NCBI GenBank assembly: GCA_041390825.1
Contig: JAWKPF010000010.1
Location: forward strand, 62,001 to 126,000
Direction of reading: 5' to 3'
DNA from: Thermomicrobiales bacterium
Lineage (GTDB): Bacteria; Chloroflexota; Chloroflexia; Thermomicrobiales; UBA6265
Length of the DNA: 64,000 nucleotides
The translations under genes were made by a program, and so were the position numbers. How positions within the stretch are numbered: the stretch's first letter is position 1; every line of letters starts with the position of its first letter. Of this stretch, positions 40,801 through 48,883 are shown piece after piece. The notes under the pieces were generated by a model. The model had not been told where the DNA came from. It made no database searches and saw only the letters and a list, made by a program, of their open reading frames with translations.

Positions 40801-41215
40801 GGGCATCGTGGCCCGACACGGATGGAGGAGCTGGGGTGGCGTTGGTTGCGGATGGAGCGATCGAGAGCAGCAGAACGGACGACGTCGCGATTGCTCGATA
40901 GGTGGCAATGGCGCCGGAATCGGCAGCGAATCCCTGACCGGTGTCGGCGGTTTCGACGCTCGTGAGGAGTCGAGGAGACTCCTGGTCGGTGTAGCAGAAG
41001 ACATCGCCGGAAACGGGCGCTCGGGAGAGTTGGGCGACTCAGCAGTTCATCACTTCGTAGAACGCTTCCACGACGGGACGCACGTCGCGGGCAGGCGGAG
41101 GGTTGCTTCCGCCATCGTCGTACGCTCCAGCCATCATCCAGCCGAGCTGACCGGCGAGAAGCACGCCTAACAGCTTGAGAACCACTCCAGCAAGATCGTT
41201 CTTGAGCGAGAGCAT
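40787..41215 (-). pseudogene. Decayed third copy of the SnoaL/cupin anchored protein, internally deleted
   Basis: From ATG 41215 the frame gives a membrane segment (DLAGVVLKLLGVLLAGQLGW) and RPVVEAFYEVMNC, matching EPVVEAFYDGINAW of the next gene, then stops (41041-41039). In the same frame it continues GDVFCYTDQESPRLLTSVET and LLLSIAPSATN to a TAG at 40789-40787, matching GEIFYCFGESRSRLLSDAAT and LLSIAAETPARS at the C-terminus of the paralogue. The whole middle is lost. The final TAG is the GTAG head of a REP unit. Confidence 0.8.
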
Positions 41216-41250
41216 CGCCGCTGCTTTCCTGGGGACTCTGATCGACCGGG

Positions 41251-42513
41251 TTAGGGTAGGGCCAGATGGCTGCGCGCAGGAGTCTCGGCAGCGATCGAGA
41301 GAAGCACCAGCGTGGCGGGTGCGGAGCCCACGACCTGATAGGACGCCGCGCTGCCGCTCTGGTTGGCAAAGCCTTCGGAAGAGAGGGCGGTTGCAGCATC
41401 CGACAGCAATCGCGATCGGGATTCTCCGAAGCAGTAGAAGATCTCGCCAGTTTCGGGTTGCGTGTGCAACTCCCCCGTAACGACCGCGACGGCGTGCATG
41501 CTCGCTGCGTTCGTCGAGATCGCCGCTCCCACAGGCAAGGTCACGATGAAAATGGAAAGCCGGACAGCGTCGAACGGAAGCTGGATTCGGAGTCCAACGC
41601 TTGCATCTTGTCTGATTCCTGTCGGGAGACTCGTATTCGGGACACTGATGGCATTGGCGTGCACGAGTATTGTGTCCACGCTTACCGTCCACAGCGCAAC
41701 CCGCTCATTTCCAAGCGCGCGCACGGCCAGGTTGCCGTCGGGTTGTACGAACCGCACGTCGCCCGGTGCGAGCGGTTCTGTCGGAAGTGTGACTGTCCCT
41801 GTCTGATCCGTCCCGCTCAGGTCGATCTCCAGTTCCCCCGACTCGACCCAGAGCATGATCGTCCCATGCGCGGCCAAACTGAATGCCCCCTCCGGGTCCA
41901 GCTCGAAGCGCTGGATGGATGGTTGCTGATACTCGTCGTACCCAATCGAGATCGTTCGTTGGGCAGACGCCAAGCCTTTGGGCCACACGCCGTCGAGACT
42001 CCAGCGCTCAGCGACAAGACCATGCTCGATCCGCAAGATCTCGCGAAACAGCTGCTCCGCCGGAAGTTCGATCTCCCATCCATCGATGGAAGGAATCTGC
42101 ATTCCAGACCGCTCGAGGTCTACGGACACGATCGCGCCGCTTCCTTCGATCGCACGGATGTCGAAGCGGAGCGATGGCGCGGCGGCCCGAACATCACTCA
42201 GGAAGCCGAGGAACGCCTCCGTGCTCCGGCCATATGACTCTGATGCCGTGTGGTCGACGAATCCTGGGGCAAGCACCTGCTCGAGCACCGGGTCTTTGTC
42301 GGCAATCCAGGCGTTGATGCCGTCGTAGAAAGCCTCGACCACCGGTTCTGTTGGTTGCGCTTCAACGGCTGAACGTGATTCGGTCTGGCCCGACTCGACC
42401 ACAACCATGCCCAGCAGACCGGCCACGAACGCGGTCAGGAAACCAAGCGCAAGAGCAACCAGCAACGCCGGCCGGGTCACGGGACCAGTGCTCGAATGTG
42501 CCGCATGCGGCAA
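41251..42513 (-). CDS. Membrane-anchored SnoaL-like plus cupin-like protein, tandem paralogue A
   Basis: 420 residues, TTG start at 42513 (no good ribosome site). One N-terminal helix (LLVALALGFLTAFVAGLLGM) anchors it; then an NTF2/SnoaL-like domain (VVEAFYDGINAWIADKDPVL; PGFVDHTASESYGRSTEAFL) and, from about residue 200, a beta-rich region that resembles a duplicated cupin (GTIMLWVESGELEIDLSGTD; PLAPGDVRFVQPDGNLAVRA). SnoaL folds bind small hydrophobic ligands or act as cyclases; here the outside location and fused cupin suggest a binding or stress-related role. Function unknown. Confidence 0.75.
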   Translation of the reverse strand: MPHAAHSSTGPVTRPALLVALALGFLTAFVAGLLGMVVVESGQTESRSAVEAQPTEPVVEAFYDGINAWIADKDPVLEQVLAPGFVDHTASESYGRSTEAFLGFLSDVRAAAPSLRFDIRAIEGSGAIVSVDLERSGMQIPSIDGWEIELPAEQLFREILRIEHGLVAERWSLDGVWPKGLASAQRTISIGYDEYQQPSIQRFELDPEGAFSLAAHGTIMLWVESGELEIDLSGTDQTGTVTLPTEPLAPGDVRFVQPDGNLAVRALGNERVALWTVSVDTILVHANAISVPNTSLPTGIRQDASVGLRIQLPFDAVRLSIFIVTLPVGAAISTNAASMHAVAVVTGELHTQPETGEIFYCFGESRSRLLSDAATALSSEGFANQSGSAASYQVVGSAPATLVLLSIAAETPARSHLALP

Positions 42514-42805
42514 GTGGTGGTCATAGGAAGCGCCTTCCGTCGAGTGAAAGAGCGGCCGCGGTCACCAATGTTCCTGGTGAACGGATCGGGGCGAAAACGT
42601 GACGGTCTATGCGCGTTCTGCGCATGGTGGCTACTCAGAGCATAGCACGAGTGTTATGTCATATCATCGAGCTTCACTAACGATTCGCTTTGGGTTCCTG
42701 CTGCTGCGACAGAGTGGCTGGTTGGTTTGCGGCTTGGCTGCGGGGCTTTCCACTTCGGAAAGCATGCGAGCTCTCAACAGGTTGATGCGTGGCCGTAAAG
42801 CGCGG

Positions 42806-44068
42806 TCAACCAGAGCGGGTGCGAACCGGGTGACTATCTGCAGAGGACTCGGTGTCAACCGAGAGAAGCACCAGCGTGGCAGGTGCGGAACCCACGACCT
42901 GATAGGACGCCGCGCTGCCGCCCCGGCTGGCAAAGCCTTCGGAAGAGAGGGCAGTCACCGCACTCCTCAATATCCGAGATCCGACTGTGCCGAAGAAGTA
43001 GAAGACCTCTCCCGTTTTCGGATCTGCTTGCAGCTCACCCGCCACGACCGCGGCAGCGTTCATATCCGCCGCACCCGTCGAGAGGGTCGCCCCCACTGGC
43101 AGCGTAACAATGAGCACAGAAAGCTGGGCGGTGTCGGCCTGGAAATCGACCGCGCGTCTGATGATCGCCTCCGCCCGAATTCCCGTCTCAAGCTCCGATT
43201 CAGGACCGCTGATCTTGTACGAGCGCGCGAAGATCCTGCCCACGCTCACCGTCCACAGCGCAACACGCGCCTCACCTACCGCCCGCACGCGCAGTTCGCC
43301 AGTGGGCCGCACAAACCGCATGTCACCCGCCGCAAGTGGCTCTGCCGAAAACTTGGTCGCTCCTGTCTGATCCGTCCCGCTCAGGTCGATCCCAAGCTCA
43401 CCTGACTCGACCCAGAGCATGACCGTGCCCTTCGCAATCAAGTTGATGGGAGCGCCGGGGTTCAGCTCGAAGCGCTGAATGGACGGCTCCTGATACAACT
43501 CAGGCCCTATCGGGACAGAACGCTGGGCCGCCATTGCGATACCAGGCCAGAGATCGTCGGGACCCCAGCGCTCCTGAATCAGACTGTCCTCGATCCGTAA
43601 GATCTCGCGGAGCGGCGGTTGCTCTGGTAGCTCGATCCTCCATCCCTCTATGGACGGAAGATGGACCCCAACACGCTCGAGATCGACAGAAACGATCGCG
43701 TCGCTTCCCTCGATCGAGAGGACGTTGAAGCGAAGCGTCGGCTCGAATGTCCGGATGGTGCTCAGGTAGCTCAAGAACTCCGTCGCGTTCCGGTCAGGGG
43801 ATTCCGATGTTGTGTGATCGACGAAGTCTGGGCCGAGCATGTGCTCGAGCGCATGATCCTTGCCAGCGATCCACGCATTGATGTCGCTGTAGAAGGCCTT
43901 GACCACCAGATCCGTATGATGCGCCGGAATCGCCGTTCCTGATTCCGAGTAATCCGGTGCGACCACAATCATGCCCAGCAGCCCGGCCGCGAACGCGGTC
44001 AAGAAACCAAGCGCAAGAGCAACCAGCAACGCCGGCCGAATCACGGTTCCGGCGCTCGAACGTGCCAC
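42806..44068 (-). CDS. Membrane-anchored SnoaL-like plus cupin-like protein, tandem paralogue B
   Basis: 420 residues, GTG start at 44068, exactly the same length and domain order as paralogue A: anchor LLVALALGFLTAFAAGLLGM, SnoaL part (LVVKAFYSDINAWIAGKDHA; GPDFVDHTTSESPDRNATEF), cupin-like part (GTVMLWVESGELGIDLSGTD; PLAAGDMRFVRPTGELRVRA) and a C-terminal QVVGSAPATLVLLSVDTESS. The two differ throughout, so the duplication is not recent. The 292-base spacer between A and B has no gene. Confidence 0.75.
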   Translation of the reverse strand: MARSSAGTVIRPALLVALALGFLTAFAAGLLGMIVVAPDYSESGTAIPAHHTDLVVKAFYSDINAWIAGKDHALEHMLGPDFVDHTTSESPDRNATEFLSYLSTIRTFEPTLRFNVLSIEGSDAIVSVDLERVGVHLPSIEGWRIELPEQPPLREILRIEDSLIQERWGPDDLWPGIAMAAQRSVPIGPELYQEPSIQRFELNPGAPINLIAKGTVMLWVESGELGIDLSGTDQTGATKFSAEPLAAGDMRFVRPTGELRVRAVGEARVALWTVSVGRIFARSYKISGPESELETGIRAEAIIRRAVDFQADTAQLSVLIVTLPVGATLSTGAADMNAAAVVAGELQADPKTGEVFYFFGTVGSRILRSAVTALSSEGFASRGGSAASYQVVGSAPATLVLLSVDTESSADSHPVRTRSG

Positions 44069-44315
44069 AGACGACCAACGATGGTCATTTCAGGCGCCTT
44101 CCGTAGGGCTGGAGAGCGATCGCGTTCTCCCCGGTTATCAGAGAGGACGGATCTTGGAGAAGAAACGTGACAGCATGCGTAGCGGCGAAGGTTACGCAGG
44201 CGAACCAGTCGATGGCTGATGCCAACAGAGCAGATCTGTTATGTCATGTCTTCCGAAAATCTGCGGAGATTGGAGCCGGATTCGAAACATATCGACGCAA
44301 GGCGGTTTTCCCCTC

Positions 44316-44352
44316 TTGACAAGTTCCCGAGCATGGCGGATTGTTTACAATC
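44316..44352 (+). promoter_or_regulatory. Promoter and operator candidate for the GntR/FCD regulator
   Basis: TTGACA at 44316-44321 is a good -35 box; 17 bases on, GATTGT is a weak -10. The palindrome GATTG-TTTA-CAATC (44339-44352), containing TTGT..ACAA, has the symmetry used by FCD-type GntR regulators and overlaps the -10. Autoregulation of the gene at 44408 is a reasonable inference. The rest of the 44069-44407 spacer shows no gene. Confidence 0.45.
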
Positions 44353-44407
44353 AACAGGCAACACTGCCGACTCCGACCCGACGCAAGCCCCCGAAGGTGA
44401 GGGCGCT

Positions 44408-45175
44408 ATGCCGCAACGCAGCAGCAACGAACGAATCAGCAACGATCTGGCCGCGGTGCTTTCCATGCCGGAAAAGCGCGCGCTTTCCGACGATGTCGCC
44501 TCTCGCCTGCGAGCCGCGATCCTGAGCGGGGCGTTCGCTCCCGGGGAACGCTTGCGGGAGGAGGCTCTGGCTCGCGCCCTGGGTGTGAGCCGCGGCCCCG
44601 TGCGCGAGGCGCTGGCCGAACTGGAACGTCAGGGGCTGGTGGTGATCAACCGCAACCGCGGCGCAGTGGTGGCTCAGCTTTCCCGCAACGACCTGGAAGA
44701 GCTCTACACCTTGCGGCTGGCCATCGAGGAACTGGCCATTCGACGGGCGGCAACGTTCTCCGACCCGGTCGCGATCGGCAAGATGCAATCCGTGATCGAT
44801 GGTATGCAGAACGCGATCGACCGCGGCATTACCGAACAAGAGGCGGCGGAATTCGATCTCGGGTTTCACGACCTGATCTACGACGCGGCCAACCATCGCC
44901 GGCTGAAGGACACCTGGACCAATATGCGTCCGCAGATTCATGTCCTGCTGCTCAATCGCAACGTGGCCGATGTCGATTTCCGCGAAATGCTGGTGAGCGG
45001 GCATCAGGTTCTGCTGGATTGCATCGCGCAGGCGGATCCGGACGGCGCCGTTTCACATCTTCGGGAACATCTGGGCGGCTCGTACGAGCGGGTCAGCCGC
45101 AGTCTGGAACGGCAACTCGAGCAACAAGCGGCAAGCGCCGCAGCATCGAAGGAGAACGCAGCTCGTGGTTTTTGA
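44408..45175 (+). CDS. GntR-family transcriptional regulator, FCD (FadR) subfamily
   Basis: 255 residues from ATG 44408 (AGGTGAGG upstream; an open frame extends further up but without a site). N-terminal winged helix: LSDDVASRLRAAILSGAFAP, GERLREEALARALGVSRGPV and REALAELERQGLVVINRNRG. C-terminal FCD helical domain with LYTLRLAIEELAIRRAATFS, AAEFDLGFHDLIYDAANHRR and SGHQVLLDCIAQADPDGAVS; His and Asp residues there bind a metal in FCD proteins. It likely senses a carboxylate or sugar acid and controls the downstream SDR and importer genes. Confidence 0.93.
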   Translation: MPQRSSNERISNDLAAVLSMPEKRALSDDVASRLRAAILSGAFAPGERLREEALARALGVSRGPVREALAELERQGLVVINRNRGAVVAQLSRNDLEELYTLRLAIEELAIRRAATFSDPVAIGKMQSVIDGMQNAIDRGITEQEAAEFDLGFHDLIYDAANHRRLKDTWTNMRPQIHVLLLNRNVADVDFREMLVSGHQVLLDCIAQADPDGAVSHLREHLGGSYERVSRSLERQLEQQAASAAASKENAARGF

Positions 45176-45989
45176 TCCCGCCAAGTTGTTCCGGCTGGAT
45201 GGCAAGGTAGCGTTGGTCACCGGAGGCGCCAATGGCATCGGACAGGCGATTGCCATCGGCATGGCGGCCGCGGGAGCGGATGTCGTCTTTTGCGACCTCC
45301 AGGATGACTGGCTGGGCGAGACCAGGTCCGCAATCGAAGCCCAGGGACGGCGCGCGCTGGCGCTGACCGCCGACATGGGCAGTCCGGACGATATCGTGCG
45401 CATGTTCGCGGCGGTGGACGAAAACTTCGGCCAGCTCGACATTCTCGTCAACAACGTCGGCGCCACGAAACGGCACCGTCCGGAAGATCACCCGCTGGAC
45501 GAATGGAACACGGTGCTGACGATCGGGGTGACCGGCTCATTGCTCTGCGCTCAGCACGCCTTCAGGCGCATGACCGAAAGTGGGCGCGGCGGAAGCATCA
45601 TCAATATCAGCTCGATCGCGGGTGCGGCGGCGTTGGGCCGCGGAAATCTCTCGCACAGCGTCAACAAAGGGGCGCTGAACATGATGACCAAGGAGCTGGC
45701 GGTCGAATGGGCCAAGCACGGAATCCGGGTCAACGCGATTCTGCCGTGCCAGGTCATGACCAACGGGTTCCAGAAATGGCTCGACTCGCCCACCTTCGAT
45801 CCGGCGTTGATGGACCGTTTCCTGACCGGCATTCCCATGAACCGGCTGGCGACGCCCGAGGAGATGGCCGGACCGGCAATTTTCCTGGCATCCGATGCCG
45901 CATCGATGGTGACGGGCGTGCTGCTCCCGGTCGACGGCGGCAATCTGGCGCTGAATGCAGGCGGGAGCCATACCTGGACGACGGCGTAG
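45165..45989 (+). CDS. SDR-family oxidoreductase (sugar/polyol or 3-oxoacyl type)
   Basis: 274 residues. GTG start at 45165, AAGGAG upstream, overlapping the GntR gene by 11 bases. Motifs: GKVALVTGGANGIGQAIAIG, ILVNNVG, Ser in IINISSIAGAAALGRGNLSH, then a Ser-Val-Asn-Lys (SHSVNKGALNMMTKELAVEW) where the classical YxxxK would be. The tyrosine position reads His-Ser-Val-Asn-Lys, so the catalytic Tyr appears replaced, which would need checking in alignment. C-terminus GVLLPVDGGNLALNAGG. Coupled to the regulator, so probably in the same sugar-acid pathway. Confidence 0.88.
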   Translation: MVFDPAKLFRLDGKVALVTGGANGIGQAIAIGMAAAGADVVFCDLQDDWLGETRSAIEAQGRRALALTADMGSPDDIVRMFAAVDENFGQLDILVNNVGATKRHRPEDHPLDEWNTVLTIGVTGSLLCAQHAFRRMTESGRGGSIINISSIAGAAALGRGNLSHSVNKGALNMMTKELAVEWAKHGIRVNAILPCQVMTNGFQKWLDSPTFDPALMDRFLTGIPMNRLATPEEMAGPAIFLASDAASMVTGVLLPVDGGNLALNAGGSHTWTTA

Positions 45990-45995
45990 GTTCGG

Positions 45996-46034
45996 GGTTC
46001 AGGGTCCGGAGTCCGGAGTCCGGAGTCCGGAGCG
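45996..46034. repeat. Heptamer repeat array (GGAGTCC) between SDR and binding-protein genes
   Basis: Four to five exact units (GGTCCGGAGTCCGGAGTCC pattern) start seven bases after the SDR stop. A facing fragment GACACTGGACTCG lies at 46050-46063. The remaining bases up to 46192 carry only the AGGAGG site. Confidence 0.8.
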
Positions 46035-46192
46035 AGGATGAGGGGCATCGGACACTGGACTCGATGGAGCGCATTTCCTGAATCAGGCGGCACACTGCGG
46101 AAAGGAGGGCAATTCAGCCTCACGTCTCGAACGCATATGAACCCATTCGCATCGATGCCGATCGAACGGACCATTTTCAGGAGGTTCAGTCA

Positions 46193-47521
46193 ATGAACGA
46201 CAAGAAGACGACGATCGTCACCCCAAGCTGGTCACGCCGCAAGTTCCTCAAGACGGGCGCGGCGGCGGGCGCTGCCGGTTTGGCGGCCGGAGTGCATCCG
46301 AAGGCGAGCAAGGTCTTTGCTGCGCCGGCTGTGCTGCAGGGCGAGCCGATTACGCTCGACTACTACACCTGGTTCTACAACGAGCCGGGACGTGGTGACG
46401 CATGGACCCAGATGATTGCCGATTTCGAAGCGTCGCAGAGCGACATCAAGGTCAACATGACCGGTTGGGCGTTCGATGACTTCACGAACAACATCATCGT
46501 CCAGCTCCAGGCCGGCAAACTCGATGGCGACCTCTTCCAGACCACGCCAGACCTGGTGCTGCGTCTGCTCAAGGCGGGCGTGCTCACCAATCTGAACCCG
46601 GTGCTCGAAGCGAACAACATCACTACCCTCAGCCAGGCGCACGACTATATCACTGTCGACGGCGGTGTGATGGGTCTCGACGTGGTGACGGTGGTCTTCG
46701 GGCTCTTCTACAACACCTCGTTGTTCGAAGCGGCCGGTGTTACCGAACTCCCGGTCGATCCTGCGCAGTGGATGGAAGTTTCGCAATCTCTCACCAATCG
46801 ACCGAATCAGTTCGGTCTCTTCAACGACCACCTGATGTCGGAAGCCGAGTCGTTCTGGTTCACGCTGCAGCAGTGGGGCTGCATCTACGACGGTGTCTGG
46901 GCCGACGGGTCGACTCCGTTGCTTACCAGCCAGCCGATTCTGGATGCGCTCACCCTCTTCAAGCAGGCATACGACAACAGCTTCCCGCAAGGCGTGGACA
47001 ACGCCACCGCGAACCAGCTCTGGGCGAACCAGCAGATTGCGCAGCAGCTCATCGTTTCGGCCGCCGCCAATGTCTACAAGGACTCGGCGCCGGACTTCTA
47101 CCCGAACATGAACACCTACGCGCTGCCGTGGCAGAGCAAGAAGACGATCGCGCGCATTCATCCGATCACGATCAACAACCAGAGCGAGAAGGGCGACGCG
47201 GCGATGGAGTTCCTCACCTGGCTGTACGCCCCGGAGAACTATCGCAACCTGCTCACCCGCCAGTTGGACGTGATCCCGGCTTACGAGGTCGGCGGTCTGG
47301 AAGACTACTTCGCCAGCATCCACTGGCTGACCGGATTCCAGGGCATCAACATGACCACTCCGCCGCAGATGGTGGGCGATTTCATCTTCAACAACCAGGA
47401 GTTCGGGCAGATCGTGCTGCAGAACTTCCAGAACGTCCTCTCCGGCGGTCAGTCGGTGGAAGACGCGATGTCCGCCGCGCAGTCGCAGGCGGAGGAACTG
47501 GCCAGCCGGCTGTCGGCATAG
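46193..47521 (+). CDS. ABC importer solute-binding protein, family 1 (CUT1 sugar type)
   Basis: 442 residues, ATG 46193 with AGGAGG. Tat signal SRRKFLKTGAAAGAAGLAAG at about residues 14-33. Mature part typical of family 1 binding proteins: EPITLDYYTWFYNEPGRGDA, FEASQSDIKVNMTGWAFDDF, LDGDLFQTTPDLVLRLLKAG and KGDAAMEFLTWLYAPENYRN. Works with the two permeases downstream. No ATPase gene is in the cluster, so a shared MsmX/UgpC-type ATPase elsewhere is expected. Substrate unknown, likely an oligosaccharide or polyol. Confidence 0.93.
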   Translation: MNDKKTTIVTPSWSRRKFLKTGAAAGAAGLAAGVHPKASKVFAAPAVLQGEPITLDYYTWFYNEPGRGDAWTQMIADFEASQSDIKVNMTGWAFDDFTNNIIVQLQAGKLDGDLFQTTPDLVLRLLKAGVLTNLNPVLEANNITTLSQAHDYITVDGGVMGLDVVTVVFGLFYNTSLFEAAGVTELPVDPAQWMEVSQSLTNRPNQFGLFNDHLMSEAESFWFTLQQWGCIYDGVWADGSTPLLTSQPILDALTLFKQAYDNSFPQGVDNATANQLWANQQIAQQLIVSAAANVYKDSAPDFYPNMNTYALPWQSKKTIARIHPITINNQSEKGDAAMEFLTWLYAPENYRNLLTRQLDVIPAYEVGGLEDYFASIHWLTGFQGINMTTPPQMVGDFIFNNQEFGQIVLQNFQNVLSGGQSVEDAMSAAQSQAEELASRLSA

Positions 47522-47532
47522 GCGATGCAAAC

Positions 47533-47560
47533 CCCGTCCGGCCTCAACTGGCCGGACGGG
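47533..47560 (+). terminator. Intercistronic hairpin after the binding-protein gene
   Basis: Perfect 11-base stem CCCGTCCGGCC / GGCCGGACGGG with loop TCAACT, 11 bases after the stop codon. No T-run follows, so it is more likely an attenuating or mRNA-stabilising hairpin that keeps binding-protein transcript above permease level than a full terminator. Confidence 0.75.
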
Positions 47561-47583
47561 AAGCCTTCGTCCAACACCATTGT

Positions 47584-47754
47584 CCCCACCCTGAACGGTG
47601 GGGCTATGAGAAGCCAAGGGTCTCCGACCCTGTTCGCCCGGCTGTCGTGGAGGACCTCCGTGTCCTCTCGCCATTTTGGGCCGGAGGCTCCCGGAATCTG
47701 CCGCGTTCCCCAGGTCGAAGCCTGGGGTTCACAGCGCGAAGCCTCTCCGAGGCT
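47584..47754. repeat. Cluster of five perfect short hairpins
   Basis: Stems and loops: CCCCACC(CTGAAC)GGTGGGG at 47584-47603; AGGGTC(TCC)GACCCT at 47617-47631; GAGGAC(CTCCGT)GTCCTC at 47650-47667; CCCCAGG(TCGAAG)CCTGGGG at 47708-47727; AGCCTC(TCC)GAGGCT at 47740-47754. Stems differ, but three loops share TCC/CTCCGT, the same loop as the REP hairpins. The stretch 47522-47941 has no credible gene of its own; an open frame upstream of the permease start runs through it but has no coding character. Confidence 0.8.
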
Positions 47755-47941
47755 GGACACGACCGGCCGAATTGACACTCTGAACGCAGTGAAGCATCTC
47801 TTTCGTGGGAACGAGGTCACCGAAGATTCGAATGGGGAACCGATTGCGCCGTATGCGAAACCAGACCGCGACGGGACACTCGCAGCGGCGGGGAGATCCT
47901 TCGTTCTTCAGGATGGCAAGGGCCGTCAGGATGTCGAAGCG

Positions 47942-48883
47942 ATGTCAGTAGCCGTGGGGACGCAATCGATTTCGAGCGATCGGTCGCAGCCGGCCAAGCG
48001 ACGAAGGCCGTCGTTCTTGCCATATCTGCTCGCGATTCCGATTCTGTTCTACGAGGGGATCTTCGTACTCTATCCGATCTATCAGGGCATCAAATCGAGC
48101 TTCTACACCCAGGCAAACCTGGGCACCCCGCCAACATGGGTCGGGCTGAAAAACTATCGGCGTCTGATCGACGACGAGTTCTTCTGGCGGTCGGTCAAGC
48201 AGACCTTCCTCTTCATGGGCGGAGTCATCGTCGTATCGATCTTGTTTGGCTTGCTTTCCGCCGTGGTGCTGAACCGGGCATTCTTCGGGCGTTCGGCGGC
48301 GCGCGGCATCATCACCCTGCCATGGGCGTTTCCGGATGTGCCAGCAGTGTTGATCTTCATTTGGATGCTCAATCCCCAGTTCGGCGTGATGAATGTCTTC
48401 GCCAACTGGTTGCCGTGGGTCGATGCAAATCCGAAATGGCTGCTCGACCCGAATCTGGCATTGATTTCGCTGATCCTCATCACCGCCTGGAAGGGGTTCC
48501 CCTTCTATAGCCTGGTGATTCTGGCGTCGCTGCAAACGGTGCCGAGCGAGCTGACCGAGGCTGCTCGGGTCGACGGCGCCACCAGGTGGCAGGCATTCCG
48601 CGCGGTGACGTTGCCGTACATCACGCCGACGTTGATGCTGCTGGTGGTGCTGGCATCGATCTACGCCTTCAAGCAGTTCACCATCATCTGGCTGATGACA
48701 GGCGGCGGTCCAGCCGGAGCGACCGAGACGATCGTCATTCGGATCTACCAGACCGCATTCCGCTTCTATGACTTTTCGTATGCCGCCACCATCGGCGTGG
48801 CCGGGTTCCTGATCGTGCTGACAATTTCGTTGATCTTCCTCTATGTCCAACGACGGCAGGAGCTGGAAGGAGGCCGCGTATGA
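47942..48883 (+). CDS. ABC sugar importer permease (CUT1, MalF type)
   Basis: 313 residues from ATG 47942. Six membrane helices, starting RRRPSFLPYLLAIPILFYEG. The EAA loop is EAARVDGATRWQAFRAVTLP. The N-terminal helix plus YPIYQGIKSSFYT is typical of MalF-like subunits. Stop overlaps the partner permease start as ATGA (48880-48883). An open frame extends upstream to 47525 but crosses the hairpin cluster, so the shorter start is preferred; the ribosome site is weak. Confidence 0.92.
   Translation: MSVAVGTQSISSDRSQPAKRRRPSFLPYLLAIPILFYEGIFVLYPIYQGIKSSFYTQANLGTPPTWVGLKNYRRLIDDEFFWRSVKQTFLFMGGVIVVSILFGLLSAVVLNRAFFGRSAARGIITLPWAFPDVPAVLIFIWMLNPQFGVMNVFANWLPWVDANPKWLLDPNLALISLILITAWKGFPFYSLVILASLQTVPSELTEAARVDGATRWQAFRAVTLPYITPTLMLLVVLASIYAFKQFTIIWLMTGGGPAGATETIVIRIYQTAFRFYDFSYAATIGVAGFLIVLTISLIFLYVQRRQELEGGRV

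Noticed and set aside
41039..41692. 217-codon minus-strand frame as an independent gene
   Set aside because: Only the last 59 codons (from 41215) are meaningful, as the start of the decayed third SnoaL/cupin copy; the rest is an off-frame shadow of paralogue A.
47525..47941. Extension of the MalF-type permease to an earlier start
   Set aside because: The added 139 codons cross five hairpins and have no family match; the ATG at 47942 fits the normal permease length.
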